Positions 26,830-35,830 of a stretch of DNA of 64,000 bases are shown in pieces. Position 1 is the first letter of the stretch; each line of letters begins with the position of its first letter. The stretch is from NCBI GenBank assembly GCA_044226785.1, contig JBGAGK010000001.1, forward strand, positions 248,001-312,000, given 5' to 3'. The notes beneath the pieces were generated by a model that was given only the letters and a program-made list of their open reading frames with translations, did no database searches and was not told the origin of the DNA. Both the position numbers and the translations under genes were made by a program. This DNA comes from TMP-86 sp039807285 (GTDB lineage Bacteria; Pseudomonadota; Gammaproteobacteria; Steroidobacterales; Steroidobacteraceae).

Positions 26830-26858
26830 ATTATAAAGACGAGCAAGGCCGGCTTCAA
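26830..26858 (-). promoter_or_regulatory. Sigma70-type promoter of the atp operon
   Basis: Read on the minus strand: -35 TTGAAG (26858-26853), exactly 17 bases, then a consensus -10 TATAAT (26835-26830). It lies about 100 bases before the atpI ATG in the parB-atpI gap and faces the operon. It is the best match to the promoter consensus in the window. Confidence 0.8.
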
Positions 26859-26943
26859 GGCGCTGAACGCTCTGGCTTTTTTGACAATGCACGGATTGTG
26901 GCAACACCGCACGGGCCCGCGGCTATCACTTATTGAATGTGGC

Positions 26944-27858
26944 TTATTGAATATGCGCGAGAATGCCTTCCAGCTCATCCAGGCTGTTGTAGCTCACCAC
27001 CAGCTTGCCCTTGCCGCTGGCCGAGTGCTGGAACGCCACCCTGGCGCCCAGCTTGTCCGCCAGATCCATCTCCAGTCGCCGGATGTCGGGGTCGGTCTCG
27101 GCGAGCGGCTGGTTTCTGGTCGCCGGCGGAGACAACAGGCGGCGGACCAGCACTTCCGTCTCGCGCACCGACAGCGACTTCTTCGCCACAAGATGAGCCA
27201 CTTCCACCTGCTGCCGGCGGGCGGTCAGGCCCAGCAATGCCCGGGCATGACCCATTTCGATGCTGCGCTGCTCAACGAGGGTCTTGACCTCATCGGCCAG
27301 TTCCATCAGTCGAAGCAGGTTGCTCACCGCTGCGCGTGAACGACCCACGGCCTCGGCAGCCGCCTGATGGGTCAGGCCGAATTCATCGATCAGCCGGGAC
27401 AGGGCGCCGGCCTCCTCCAGCGGATTCAGGTTCTCGCGCTGGATGTTCTCGATGAGGGCCATGGCCACGGCAGCCTCATCGGGCACCTCGCGCACCACCG
27501 CAGGAATCTCCGACAGGCCTGCCATCTGGGCGGCGCGCCAGCGGCGCTCGCCGGCGATGATCTCGTAGCGCTGCGACTCACCCAGCTGGGGCCGGCCCAC
27601 CGGCCGCACGAGGATGGGCTGCACGATGCCCTGGGCCCTGATCGACTCGGCCAGCTCGCCGAGCGTCTCGGGACGCATGTCCGAGCGCGGCTGGTACTTG
27701 CCACGCTGGAGCAGATCGAGCGGAAGCGTGGCAAGCCGGTCACCGGGCGGAAGTGAGGCCTGTGCCGCGACAGCCGGCACGGCCGACTGTGCCGAACGCG
27801 CCAGAAACGGACTCAGTTCAGCGAGGCCACGGCCCAGGGAAGGTTTCTTGCCCGACAT
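26944..27858 (-). CDS. parB: Chromosome-partitioning protein ParB
   Basis: 304 residues from ATG 27858 (MSGKKPSLGRGLAEL), the conserved ParB opening. The CTPase/clamp motif GERRWRAA is in IIAGERRWRAAQMAGL. The helix-turn-helix that reads parS is in LTHQAAAEAVGRSRAAVSN. The C-terminal dimer domain ends YNSLDELEGILAHIQ. ParB loads on parS and spreads as a sliding clamp to position origins. In most gammaproteobacteria parA lies directly upstream; here the upstream neighbour is a beta-helix protein gene, with only 122 bases between. Confidence 0.96.
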   Translation of the reverse strand: MSGKKPSLGRGLAELSPFLARSAQSAVPAVAAQASLPPGDRLATLPLDLLQRGKYQPRSDMRPETLGELAESIRAQGIVQPILVRPVGRPQLGESQRYEIIAGERRWRAAQMAGLSEIPAVVREVPDEAAVAMALIENIQRENLNPLEEAGALSRLIDEFGLTHQAAAEAVGRSRAAVSNLLRLMELADEVKTLVEQRSIEMGHARALLGLTARRQQVEVAHLVAKKSLSVRETEVLVRRLLSPPATRNQPLAETDPDIRRLEMDLADKLGARVAFQHSASGKGKLVVSYNSLDELEGILAHIQ

Positions 27859-27980
27859 CGGCCGGGAGTGTAGCAACAATGTGATCGCACGAGACAAGTG
27901 CCTTGCGCGACCCTGCGGCGCATGGCCTGACCTGCTGTGCCAGCTCCGGCCGTGTCCGCGTTACGACCGCCATCGCAGGG

Positions 27981-29717
27981 TCAGTAGACGTCCAGAACGA
28001 TGGACCCGCGATAACTCCCCGGGCGCAGGGACCTGGCCTTGCCGTCCACGGTCAAGCGCAGATGATGCCCCGCTGCTGCATCGATGCGGGCACCCTGTGC
28101 CACCGTCAGTTCCGACAGGAAGGATCGTCCCGTCACCGTCCACTGCGATCGACCATCGAGCGTTACGCTCAGGCCATTGTCCGGCCCCGGCAGTACGACG
28201 GTGTTCGACACATGGCCGATCTCGCGGTAGGTTTCCTGCGTCGGTTCCTTGCCGGTTGCGGGGGCGGTCGTGGACGTGGAAATCACCCCCATGGCCGTAG
28301 CGTTTTCGAAGCTGAGCCGCATCGTGCTCTTCTTCGCCCGTCCGTTGTAGAAATCCCCCTTGATGGCAGTGTTGCGAAACACCGCCGTCACATCGGGGCT
28401 GGCCGGTGCGGCCGAGCCTCGCGGATGGTCCCCGTCAGGTCCCATGCCCGGAGGTGGCGCATCCATTCCCGCGGGCAGATGACCGCTCATCATGGCCTTC
28501 ATGAACGGGTCGTCGTTTTCCATCGACTGCAGGATCACCCCGCTGTCGGAGATCACCCGGGCATCGTCAACGATGATCGTGGTGCCGATCCCCTTGACCT
28601 GGATCGCAGTCTGCCCGGCGCGCAACACGCTGCCCTTGTCGATGGTGAGCGTGCCACCGCCCGTGCCCGAATGCATCATCACGCCGTAGCGGCCTGATTC
28701 CACCAAGGTGCCGTTGGTGAAAGTCACTGAACCCTCGGCCGCCATGATCGCACCGATGTCTGCCGCGCGGATCACCGAGTGGTCGAAAGTGTCGACCGAA
28801 TCTCCGATCGAGTATGCGCCATAGCCGCTGTCCACGGCTTCGATCAGGCTGTCGGTGACGAACATGCGCGTGTGCGTGGTCACATCGGTGGACATCGCCC
28901 CCCAGCCCTGGACACGGATGTGCGAGCGGTTGTAGTGGACGGTCCCGTTCTCCACCAGGTTGGTCGCGCGCGCATTGCCGGACAGACCCAGCATCCACGG
29001 CACTTCCATCATCCTGCCGACATCCACGGTGAAGCGGTAATCCGGCGGAAGTGTTCCGTTGCTGACCTCGATCTCCGCATCATTGACCCTGACCGTGGCG
29101 TCGCCACCGATGAACAGCGCGGTGCGGATGGCGCCGTGGGTTCGGATGATCGGGCGTTCGATGGTGAGATCGGCATGGCCGGTTGCCATGATGGCCGCGC
29201 CGAATCCCGCGAAATCGTTGCCGCCATTGCCGGTGAGGTCGATGATCGGGTGGTCGATGGTGTAGGAGCCTTTTCCATCGACGATGATGCCGTTGAAGCG
29301 CTCGCCGCGCGACTCGATCCGCACGTCGCGCGCCACCGTCGCGCCTACCGTGCCGGAAAGCACTGCCGCAGGCACCGACTTTGACGCCAGCGGCGCGCCA
29401 TCCTGAATGAAGACGGCAGTCCGGAAATGGTGTGCGGGCAGATTCTTGAATTTGACCGGGAAATCATCCGCTACCGACAGGACGACCTTGCCCCTGTACG
29501 TCCCCGGTGCCAGGCTGGTTTCCACTCCGTTCACCGTGAGCGTCAGCGTCTTGCCGGGCGGGGCGGTCGGCACCCCGCCCTTGTCGATCGTGAGCACATC
29601 GTAGCCGGTTGTCTCACCCAGTACGGCCGGCAGATCCTCAGGCCACGCCGGAACAGCCCCGAGCGCGACGACGACCAGGGCGACGGCACAGCATCTTGCA
29701 AGGCCTGAACTACTCAT
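27981..29717 (-). CDS. Exported right-handed beta-helix protein (paralogue 2)
   Basis: 578 residues from ATG 29717, supported by GGGAG about 10 bases upstream. A signal peptide (GLARCCAVALVVVALGAVPAW) is followed by long runs of short Val/Ile/Gly/Asn/Asp repeats, e.g. DVRIESRGERFNGIIVDG, ADLTIERPIIRTHGAIRT and GTLTIDKGSVLRAGQTAIQV. This is the pattern of parallel beta-helix passenger domains. There is no outer-membrane barrel domain or pectate-lyase signature, so it is either periplasmic or surface-bound. Matching blocks show it is a paralogue of the adjacent gene (GWGAMSTDVT here, AWGALSTDAT there; YGVMMHSG and NGVMIHS). Substrate unknown. Last gene of the TonB-receptor operon. Confidence 0.7.
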   Translation of the reverse strand: MSSSGLARCCAVALVVVALGAVPAWPEDLPAVLGETTGYDVLTIDKGGVPTAPPGKTLTLTVNGVETSLAPGTYRGKVVLSVADDFPVKFKNLPAHHFRTAVFIQDGAPLASKSVPAAVLSGTVGATVARDVRIESRGERFNGIIVDGKGSYTIDHPIIDLTGNGGNDFAGFGAAIMATGHADLTIERPIIRTHGAIRTALFIGGDATVRVNDAEIEVSNGTLPPDYRFTVDVGRMMEVPWMLGLSGNARATNLVENGTVHYNRSHIRVQGWGAMSTDVTTHTRMFVTDSLIEAVDSGYGAYSIGDSVDTFDHSVIRAADIGAIMAAEGSVTFTNGTLVESGRYGVMMHSGTGGGTLTIDKGSVLRAGQTAIQVKGIGTTIIVDDARVISDSGVILQSMENDDPFMKAMMSGHLPAGMDAPPPGMGPDGDHPRGSAAPASPDVTAVFRNTAIKGDFYNGRAKKSTMRLSFENATAMGVISTSTTAPATGKEPTQETYREIGHVSNTVVLPGPDNGLSVTLDGRSQWTVTGRSFLSELTVAQGARIDAAAGHHLRLTVDGKARSLRPGSYRGSIVLDVY

Positions 29718-29754
29718 GTTCTGCATTCTCCCGAGTGATGAGCTTCCGCGGCGA

Positions 29755-31212
29755 TCACGGCGAAACAATCAGCGTCCCTCCGGACGGCAGTCTGAGATGT
29801 TCCTTTCGTGCCAGCGACCGGGCGTGGATCGTGACTCCCGCGGGAGCATCGATCACGCTGGCCGGAGTCGAGGCAGCAAGCACCACCTGCGAATCCGCGC
29901 GCGCCGTCCAGTGACTGTGCGCATCGGCGATCAGCGTGACGCCCTTCAAGGCTCCGGACAATTGCGCGCCTGCCAGTTCCACAGTCGTTGTCCGCTCGGG
30001 ATCGGTGGCAATCACGTCCCCGGCCAGTTTCGTTGCCCGCAACGTCATCCGGACGCCGGGAACCTGCCTGCCCTGCGTTTTCGTGGCGTTGGGATCATCG
30101 TTCTTTCTCACCTCTAGCAGCACGCCGGACTTGCTGGACGGGTGTCCACCGTCGACCTGGATGAGCGCGTTCGCGCTCTTTACCAGCACCACGGGCCCGT
30201 CACTGGTGAAGGTGCTGTCCTTCAGGGTCAGTTCCCCCGTTTCCGCGGGATCGAATGCCATCACCGAATGGATCATCACGCCATTGCGTGCAGCATGGCC
30301 GGTCACGCGATCGAAATCGACCCGTGCCTTGCCGGCGATGATGCCAAGATCGCCGCCGCTGTCGATGCGGGAGGCGTTGATCACGACGTGCGCGCCGAAA
30401 TCAGCGTAGGTTCCGTACCCCTTGCGGCGCACGACGACGGTACAGTCGTTCGCCTCCAGATAGAGGTTGCCGCCGGTGGCGTCAGTGGACAGCGCGCCCC
30501 AGGCATCGGCTTCGATCCGCGTGTGGTACAGGTAGGTCCTCGAGTTGCTCATCGCGAGAACGGTGCGCGCATCGCCCTCTAGCCCCAGTGGCGGGGGAGG
30601 CTGCATCATGCCGGGTCCGATATGCGGCTTGTAGCCGGGAGGCAATGGACCGCCGTTGGCTGTCAGGGTGGAATCGTAGACCCGAACCGTGGCTCCCTCG
30701 GCCACTACCAGCGCCGATGAAACCGCCCCGCTGGTTTCGATTTTCTCGCGTTCGATGACCAGTGCCGCATCGGCGCGAGCCAGAATCCCGGCCCCGATTC
30801 CCAGGAAATCGTTGCTGCCGGTTCCCGAAAGGCGGACGCTGCCCTGCCGTACCGTGACCGCCGAGCGGCCCCCGCTGACGATGAGGCCGTTGAGGGCATT
30901 TTTCGACGAGCGGATTTCAATGCGGTCAAGCAGTGTCGCACTCGGCGACCCGCTCACCTCCGCACCAGCGGCTCCGATCACCCCGTCCCTGATGCCCAGC
31001 GCCATGTCATAGTGCGTCTGCGACATCGCCGGCATCATCGGAGGCGGACCCGGGGGCAGTCCTGCCGGCGGAGGCGCCATCGGGCCGCCCGGCACCGGCG
31101 GCCTTGCCTCAGGCGAGCCCTCGGCCGCGCGCTGCGGGATCGCCTGTGCGCAAGCCATGAGCGGTACCAGCAGTCCCACGGCGACCAGCAACGAGGCACG
31201 CCTGGTGTTCAT
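29755..31212 (-). CDS. Exported right-handed beta-helix protein (paralogue 1)
   Basis: 485 residues from ATG 31212 (MNTRRASLLVAVGLL), chosen because AAGGA lies 7 bases upstream; an in-frame ATG at 31227 is weaker. Signal peptide residues ~1-22, with a possible lipobox-like end (LVPLMACAQ). A Pro-rich linker (~30-65, PGGPMAPPPAGLPPGPPPMM) leads into beta-helix repeats such as GLIVSGGRSAVTVRQGSV, DAALVIEREKIETSGAVSS and GELTLKDSTFTSDGPVVLV. No catalytic motif is seen. It follows the receptor gene by 22 bases and precedes paralogue 2 by 37. If the cysteine is lipidated, it would be an outer-membrane-anchored accessory protein, as found with several TonB receptors. Confidence 0.7.
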   Translation of the reverse strand: MNTRRASLLVAVGLLVPLMACAQAIPQRAAEGSPEARPPVPGGPMAPPPAGLPPGPPPMMPAMSQTHYDMALGIRDGVIGAAGAEVSGSPSATLLDRIEIRSSKNALNGLIVSGGRSAVTVRQGSVRLSGTGSNDFLGIGAGILARADAALVIEREKIETSGAVSSALVVAEGATVRVYDSTLTANGGPLPPGYKPHIGPGMMQPPPPLGLEGDARTVLAMSNSRTYLYHTRIEADAWGALSTDATGGNLYLEANDCTVVVRRKGYGTYADFGAHVVINASRIDSGGDLGIIAGKARVDFDRVTGHAARNGVMIHSVMAFDPAETGELTLKDSTFTSDGPVVLVKSANALIQVDGGHPSSKSGVLLEVRKNDDPNATKTQGRQVPGVRMTLRATKLAGDVIATDPERTTTVELAGAQLSGALKGVTLIADAHSHWTARADSQVVLAASTPASVIDAPAGVTIHARSLARKEHLRLPSGGTLIVSP

Positions 31213-31234
31213 CGTGTTGTCCTTCATCGCGGAA

Positions 31235-33418
31235 TCAGAATTTCACCGACGCCGTGAGACCGTATGTCCGCGGTGCCTGCACCTGGGCATAGCCGAAGAA
31301 TTCGGATGTCTTGATCAGCTTGTCATTGACGTTCTTGACGAATCCGGTCACGGAGTACCGCTCACTGACGGGCGTCCATCCGACGAACACGTCGCCGGTG
31401 GAGTAACTCCCCATGACCGCGGGTGATCCTTCCAGCTGCGCGGCGAACACCGGGAACACCAGCTGCGAGGACATGGTGCGGAAATCGCCACGCATCCACA
31501 GGCGCCCCGACCCGGCCAGGTCGAAGTCGTGTTCATAGCTGGCCTTGAAAGTCCAGCGGGGAGCATTGGTGAACGGCGATCCCGCGTACTGGCTCGTACC
31601 CGTGATCTTCGAGTCTAGATACACCAGCGAGCCGGTAAGCTTGTCCGCGCGGGTCAGGGCGTATGCCGCGCTGCCTTCGGCACCCACCTCCCGACCCGGA
31701 AAGGTGAGGAAGCTCGGCGGGTTCGGAAACGCCGCGTACACCAGCTGATAGGACTTGTAGTCATAGTAGAACGCCGCGGCATTGAGCAGCAGCGCGCCGT
31801 CCATGAGCGTATTTTTTGTGCCCACCTCGTAGTCGACCATGTTTTCCGGCGCGTAGGCATCAGGAGCCGAAAAGGGGCTTGAGAATCCGTAACCCCCTTC
31901 GCGATGGCCGCTGGCGATCGTGGCGTAGACCAGCGAGTGGGCAGCCACGTTTGCTTCGAGCGTCGCCCTGTAGTCGAAGTAGTTCGTGCGTACATCGGCG
32001 AGCTTGACGATGTTGGACGTGGTCACGGGTGGGCCGTTCGCGCCGGCGGTGTTGTTGTTGTTCAAGTCCGTCGTTCCACCCGTCTTGACCCAGCTTTCAC
32101 GGGCACCCAGGGTCAGGTGCAGTGCGGATGCGAGCGGGAAGATCACCTGCCCGAAGACCGAATCGACGTTGGTGGTGCGTTCGTCGACGCCAAAATCGGT
32201 CGGATAGGCCGTCGTAGCGCACGGCGATCCCGGTGGTCCCGCTGCCGCGTTGCTGTAGCCGGGGGGCGGGATATAGACCGTGTTGGTGCCCGGTCCGCCA
32301 TTTGGCGAGTACGCGTAGCAGGATCCGGAAATGTTCAACGGGCCTGTGCCGTTGTTGTGATAGTGGTAGTAGCCGGCCGTCCAGGGCATCGCAGCCTCCG
32401 GCTTCGACGCGTAGCGCGCTTCGACCGCGAACTGGTCCGTGTAGAGAGGGTCGTAGTTGTAGGCAAAATTCCCGCCGAAGGATCCCTGCACGATGCCGTG
32501 CAGGGTCTGGTAGGAAGGCAGCAGGATGAGCTGTCCCGGACCCAGGTCGAGCCTCACATCAGCCCAGTACTTGCGCGCAACATGGTGCTGGAAGCCGTCG
32601 GGAGGATCCGTGGTGAAGCGCGAATCCGACTCGAAGGATCGATCGGGAATCGCACCGGGACCCTTCCCGCGGAGCGTGGTCTGCTCGAAGCCGACCAGGG
32701 CGGAAACCGCCGGGTTCGGGTTGTACAGCAGCTTGGCCCGGACGGATGAGGCCTTGTTGTCATCCCGCCCATTTGAAATATAACCGTCGCGACCCACCGC
32801 CGCGCCGGCGACCCGCAGTGCGAACGCCTCACCCAGCGGCACATTGATCGCACCCTCTCCGCGCATGGAGGAATAGTTGCCCCCCTCGGCCTGGACATAC
32901 CCTTCGAACCTGCCGATGACGGGGTTGCGCGAAATGATGTTGACGACACCGCCAACCGCATTGCGTCCGTAAATCGTGCTCTGCGGACCGTTCAGGGTCT
33001 CGACCCGCTCGAGGTCGTAGAATCCGGTCGCCGCCGCCTCGCCGCGTGAGTTGTAGATGCCATCGTAGTTGGTCGCCACGGCGCCGGCGCCGTTCTGGGG
33101 CGGAAGGTTGAGTCCCAGGCCGCGAATCGAGACCATGAAGCCTCGCGCCACTCCCTGCACTTCAACGCCGGGCGCATTGACCAGGACATCATCCAGCTTG
33201 GTACGGCCTTCCTTCTGGATTTCCGCGCCGCTGACCACCGAGACCGAGATCGGCGTGTCCTGGATGTTCTGCTCGAACTTCTGGGCCGTGACGACGATCT
33301 CGGGGATGGCGACCGTGTTCCCGTCGCTGCCTGCGTCCTGTGCACGTCCGGAGCTTCCCATCAGGGTCAACAGCCCCGCACCACCGCATACAAGTGCCCA
33401 ATTTCGCGCAATGCGCAT
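31235..33418 (-). CDS. TonB-dependent outer-membrane receptor 1
   Basis: 727 residues from ATG 33418, which has GGGGGA five bases upstream; ATG 33424 is an alternative. Signal peptide ~1-26, TonB-box-like IPEIVVTAQKFEQ at ~40-52, plug domain to ~210 (DVLVNAPGVEVQGVARGFMVSIRGL, TLNGPQSTIYGRNAVGGVVNI), then a 22-strand barrel ending in phenylalanine (YGLTASVKF). Such receptors import large nutrients using TonB/ExbBD energy. The ligand is unknown; the type resembles receptors for hydrophobic or plant-derived compounds rather than siderophores. It heads an operon with two exported beta-helix proteins, and is divergent from an MFS gene with candidate operators between. Confidence 0.88.
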   Translation of the reverse strand: MRIARNWALVCGGAGLLTLMGSSGRAQDAGSDGNTVAIPEIVVTAQKFEQNIQDTPISVSVVSGAEIQKEGRTKLDDVLVNAPGVEVQGVARGFMVSIRGLGLNLPPQNGAGAVATNYDGIYNSRGEAAATGFYDLERVETLNGPQSTIYGRNAVGGVVNIISRNPVIGRFEGYVQAEGGNYSSMRGEGAINVPLGEAFALRVAGAAVGRDGYISNGRDDNKASSVRAKLLYNPNPAVSALVGFEQTTLRGKGPGAIPDRSFESDSRFTTDPPDGFQHHVARKYWADVRLDLGPGQLILLPSYQTLHGIVQGSFGGNFAYNYDPLYTDQFAVEARYASKPEAAMPWTAGYYHYHNNGTGPLNISGSCYAYSPNGGPGTNTVYIPPPGYSNAAAGPPGSPCATTAYPTDFGVDERTTNVDSVFGQVIFPLASALHLTLGARESWVKTGGTTDLNNNNTAGANGPPVTTSNIVKLADVRTNYFDYRATLEANVAAHSLVYATIASGHREGGYGFSSPFSAPDAYAPENMVDYEVGTKNTLMDGALLLNAAAFYYDYKSYQLVYAAFPNPPSFLTFPGREVGAEGSAAYALTRADKLTGSLVYLDSKITGTSQYAGSPFTNAPRWTFKASYEHDFDLAGSGRLWMRGDFRTMSSQLVFPVFAAQLEGSPAVMGSYSTGDVFVGWTPVSERYSVTGFVKNVNDKLIKTSEFFGYAQVQAPRTYGLTASVKF

Positions 33419-33500
33419 GGTCATCCCCCTATTTGTAACGACCCTGTCCGTTCCGCATCAGGATGATGCACACATCTGTCATCATTTCCATGCAATGCTT

Positions 33501-33515
33501 GTGTACCACATCCCG
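33501..33515. promoter_or_regulatory. Weak copy of the shared CTGTAYCGCAATACGG-like motif
   Basis: GTGTACCACATCCCG matches 10 of 16 positions of the motif found three times upstream of TonB receptor 2. It lies between the divergent receptor 1 and MFS genes. On its own it would not be convincing. Confidence 0.3.
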
Positions 33516-33567
33516 ATATACTCATCACAAACGGCGGCACCGTAACATCTTCAAATATTCGGGTCAA

Positions 33568-33583
33568 CTGTATCGCAATGTGG
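33568..33583. promoter_or_regulatory. Candidate operator, CTGTATCGCAATGTGG
   Basis: Matches the copy at 44170-44185 at 13 of 16 positions, and the similarity continues a few bases on the 5' side. It sits between TonB receptor 1 and the divergent MFS gene, about 100 bases from the MFS start, so it could serve either. Confidence 0.5.
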
Positions 33584-33591
33584 GTATGATA

Positions 33592-33607
33592 CCGGCCTGC
33601 AGGCCGG
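33592..33607. repeat. Perfect 16-bp palindrome
   Basis: CCGGCCTGCAGGCCGG reads the same on both strands. It is 8 bases beyond the candidate operator and 77 bases before the MFS ATG. It could be a regulator site or an mRNA hairpin in the MFS leader. No T-run follows it. Confidence 0.8.
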
Positions 33608-33684
33608 CACCGGAATCCGGAATCGGCAGCACAGCCGGACCGCACGCGATGTCCATACGTCATGAACCAGGTGGGTATTCGTCC

Positions 33685-34923
33685 ATGAACAACATGATCA
33701 CCGGCCGCAAACCGGGGTTTCCCCAGGGATTCTTCCTGCTTCTTCCGATCGTGCTCGGAGTGGTCGGGGTCTCCGTATTCACCGCAACCGTCAACCAGAT
33801 GCAGGAGCACTTCCACTACGTGCCGAACGGCGCGTACTGGGTCAATCTGCTGCAGACCATGCCCGGCTTCTGGATCGTGGCGTTCTCCCCCATCGCTGGC
33901 TGGCTCGCCGATCGCTATGGACGGCGCAACATCCTGATGGCGTCGATGGTGGTGTACGCACTGGTGGGCGTCGCGCCATTCTGGATGGAGAACATCTGGG
34001 CGATTCTGGTCACCCGCTGCTTTGTCGGCATGTGCGAATCAGTGGTTCTGACGGTGACCACGACGATGCTGTGCGATTACTTCCACGGGAAATCGCGCGA
34101 GCGCTGGCTCGCCAGCCAGACCGGAGTCGCTTCGCTTTCGGCACTGCTCATCATCCCGCTCGGCGGCGTGCTTGGTGCAAGGTTCGGTTGGCAGGGTCCG
34201 TTCCTGGTGTATCTGGTCAGTCTCGTTCTGGTCGTGTTCGTTGCCATCTACGCCTGGGAGCCGGAACACGTGGCGCCGACCACGGACGAGATAGCAAAGG
34301 TGAATGCGGATGCCATTTACCAGAGCATTCCCTGGGGCCGCATGTCGGGCATCATCCTGATCACGCTGGTGGGCTCGGTATTCTTCTATTCCACCATCAC
34401 CCAGAACGCGAACGCACTGGTGCAGCTCGGGGTCAGGGACCCGGCACAGATCGGCACCTACGCAACCTGGGCCAGCCTCGGAGTGCCGGTGGGCACGGTG
34501 CTTTTCTGGTTTCTGGGCCGCCTGCACATCGGCCTGCTGCTGTTCGTCGATTTCCTGATCATCGGGATCGGCTTTGTACTGATGTCCACGGCAGGCACGC
34601 CGTCCGCCTATGTGATGGCGGCGGACCTGCAGCAGCTTGGCTGCGGGCTCGTGCTGCCGACTTTGCTGGTATGGGCTACCCGAGGGCTTGCCTATCACAT
34701 CCGCGGTCGCGGCAATGGCCTCTGGCAGGGCGCATTCGGGCTCGGGCTGTTTGCCAGTGGCATGGTCCTTCAGTACATGGGCAGTCTTCTGGGCGGTTCG
34801 ATCCTCGCAGCCTTTGGTGTCCTGGGCAGGGTTAGTCTGACCACGGCAGCCATTGCGCTGGTCGCCTGGGTCGCATTCGGTCGCGGCCGGACTGCGCGGG
34901 CCGGGGCACAACTCACGCGTTGA
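33685..34923 (+). CDS. MFS transporter
   Basis: 412 residues from ATG 33685 (MNNMITGRKPGFPQG), with AGGTGG 10 bases upstream; an in-frame ATG at 33649 would add 12 residues. About twelve membrane helices. The loop 2-3 signature is GWLADRYGRRNILM, and the matching region of the second half is present. Substrate is unknown; neighbouring amidohydrolase and hydrolase genes suggest an organic acid or a small aromatic. Its 3' end overlaps the convergent alpha/beta hydrolase gene by 11 bases. Confidence 0.88.
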   Translation: MNNMITGRKPGFPQGFFLLLPIVLGVVGVSVFTATVNQMQEHFHYVPNGAYWVNLLQTMPGFWIVAFSPIAGWLADRYGRRNILMASMVVYALVGVAPFWMENIWAILVTRCFVGMCESVVLTVTTTMLCDYFHGKSRERWLASQTGVASLSALLIIPLGGVLGARFGWQGPFLVYLVSLVLVVFVAIYAWEPEHVAPTTDEIAKVNADAIYQSIPWGRMSGIILITLVGSVFFYSTITQNANALVQLGVRDPAQIGTYATWASLGVPVGTVLFWFLGRLHIGLLLFVDFLIIGIGFVLMSTAGTPSAYVMAADLQQLGCGLVLPTLLVWATRGLAYHIRGRGNGLWQGAFGLGLFASGMVLQYMGSLLGGSILAAFGVLGRVSLTTAAIALVAWVAFGRGRTARAGAQLTR

Positions 34924-35830
34924 GCAGAAACGACAGGACCGGACCGCTCAGGGATTCATCACCGGTATTGACCGCGTAGACCTGGGTCAGGTGGTTGTGT
35001 CCGGGAATGACCTGCAAGTCCGGCGAGAACCCGTGCTGCGTGACCAGGCGTGCGAACAGCTCGCCGGCCTGCACCTGCATCTGCAGCAGATCGAGTTCAG
35101 CGAAGGTGATCAGCAGCGGGAGCGGCGCGACGTCGATGAGATCCACGGTGCACATGGCGGCGAAGCTTTGCGGGTCGGCGCCGAAGTAGGCATCGTTGCG
35201 CGGATCGGGCGTAGCGATGCCGAACTGGCGGCGCGCGAGGTATTCCAGATGCGCGTTGTACACTCCCGACACCAGCAACACTCCCGCCGGGCGCAGGCCG
35301 CCGGGCGGCTGGAAGCGCCGCACAAGGGTGGCTGCCGCCACATGCGCGGCGCCGGCCGACTCTCCACCGAGGAATATGCGCGCGGGGTCACCGCCGTGAT
35401 CCGCAATCCGCTGCTGGACCCACTGCCACGCAGCGGCCACGTCCTGCGCGCCCGCCGGCCAGCGATGCGCCGGGGCCAGACGGTAGTTGGGCAGTACCAC
35501 CACAAAACCCTGCCGTGCGAAATACAGGCCGACGTTCTCGCGCGCCGCCTTGTCGCCGCGGATGAAGCCGCCGCCGTGCAGGAAGATCAGCACCGGGAGC
35601 GAGGCGGGTCCCTGCACTGGCCGGTACACGTCCAGGCGATGGCGCGCATCTTCTCCATAGGGCAGATCGCGCTCGCAGGTCACCCCCTCGCGACACTGGG
35701 CTTCGAGGAGCGGAGCGTACAGGGACTGGACCAGCGACATGTCGAGCACGGGCCCGCGCTCGCGGATCTGGCGCTCGAACCTGGCGGGGGGGCCACGAAA
35801 GCCGGAAGCCGGGGCGCCAGCCGGTTTCAC
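34913..35830 (-). CDS. Alpha/beta hydrolase (hormone-sensitive-lipase/carboxylesterase type)
   Basis: 305 residues. The oxyanion loop HGGGF (H85-F89) and nucleophile elbow GESAG (S158) define the HSL-type esterase family; a catalytic His is likely in GHNHLTQ. No signal peptide, so probably cytosolic. It starts with GTG at 35830, overlapping the amidohydrolase stop by four bases (GTGA). The two are therefore translationally coupled and probably act on the same ester or amide-type substrate. Members hydrolyse short acyl or aromatic esters. Confidence 0.9.
   Translation of the reverse strand: MKPAGAPASGFRGPPARFERQIRERGPVLDMSLVQSLYAPLLEAQCREGVTCERDLPYGEDARHRLDVYRPVQGPASLPVLIFLHGGGFIRGDKAARENVGLYFARQGFVVVLPNYRLAPAHRWPAGAQDVAAAWQWVQQRIADHGGDPARIFLGGESAGAAHVAAATLVRRFQPPGGLRPAGVLLVSGVYNAHLEYLARRQFGIATPDPRNDAYFGADPQSFAAMCTVDLIDVAPLPLLITFAELDLLQMQVQAGELFARLVTQHGFSPDLQVIPGHNHLTQVYAVNTGDESLSGPVLSFLLNA

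Noticed and set aside
26929..26955. Tandem CTTATTGAAT copies at the end of parB
   Set aside because: A short local duplication of the stop-codon region, with no sign of function.
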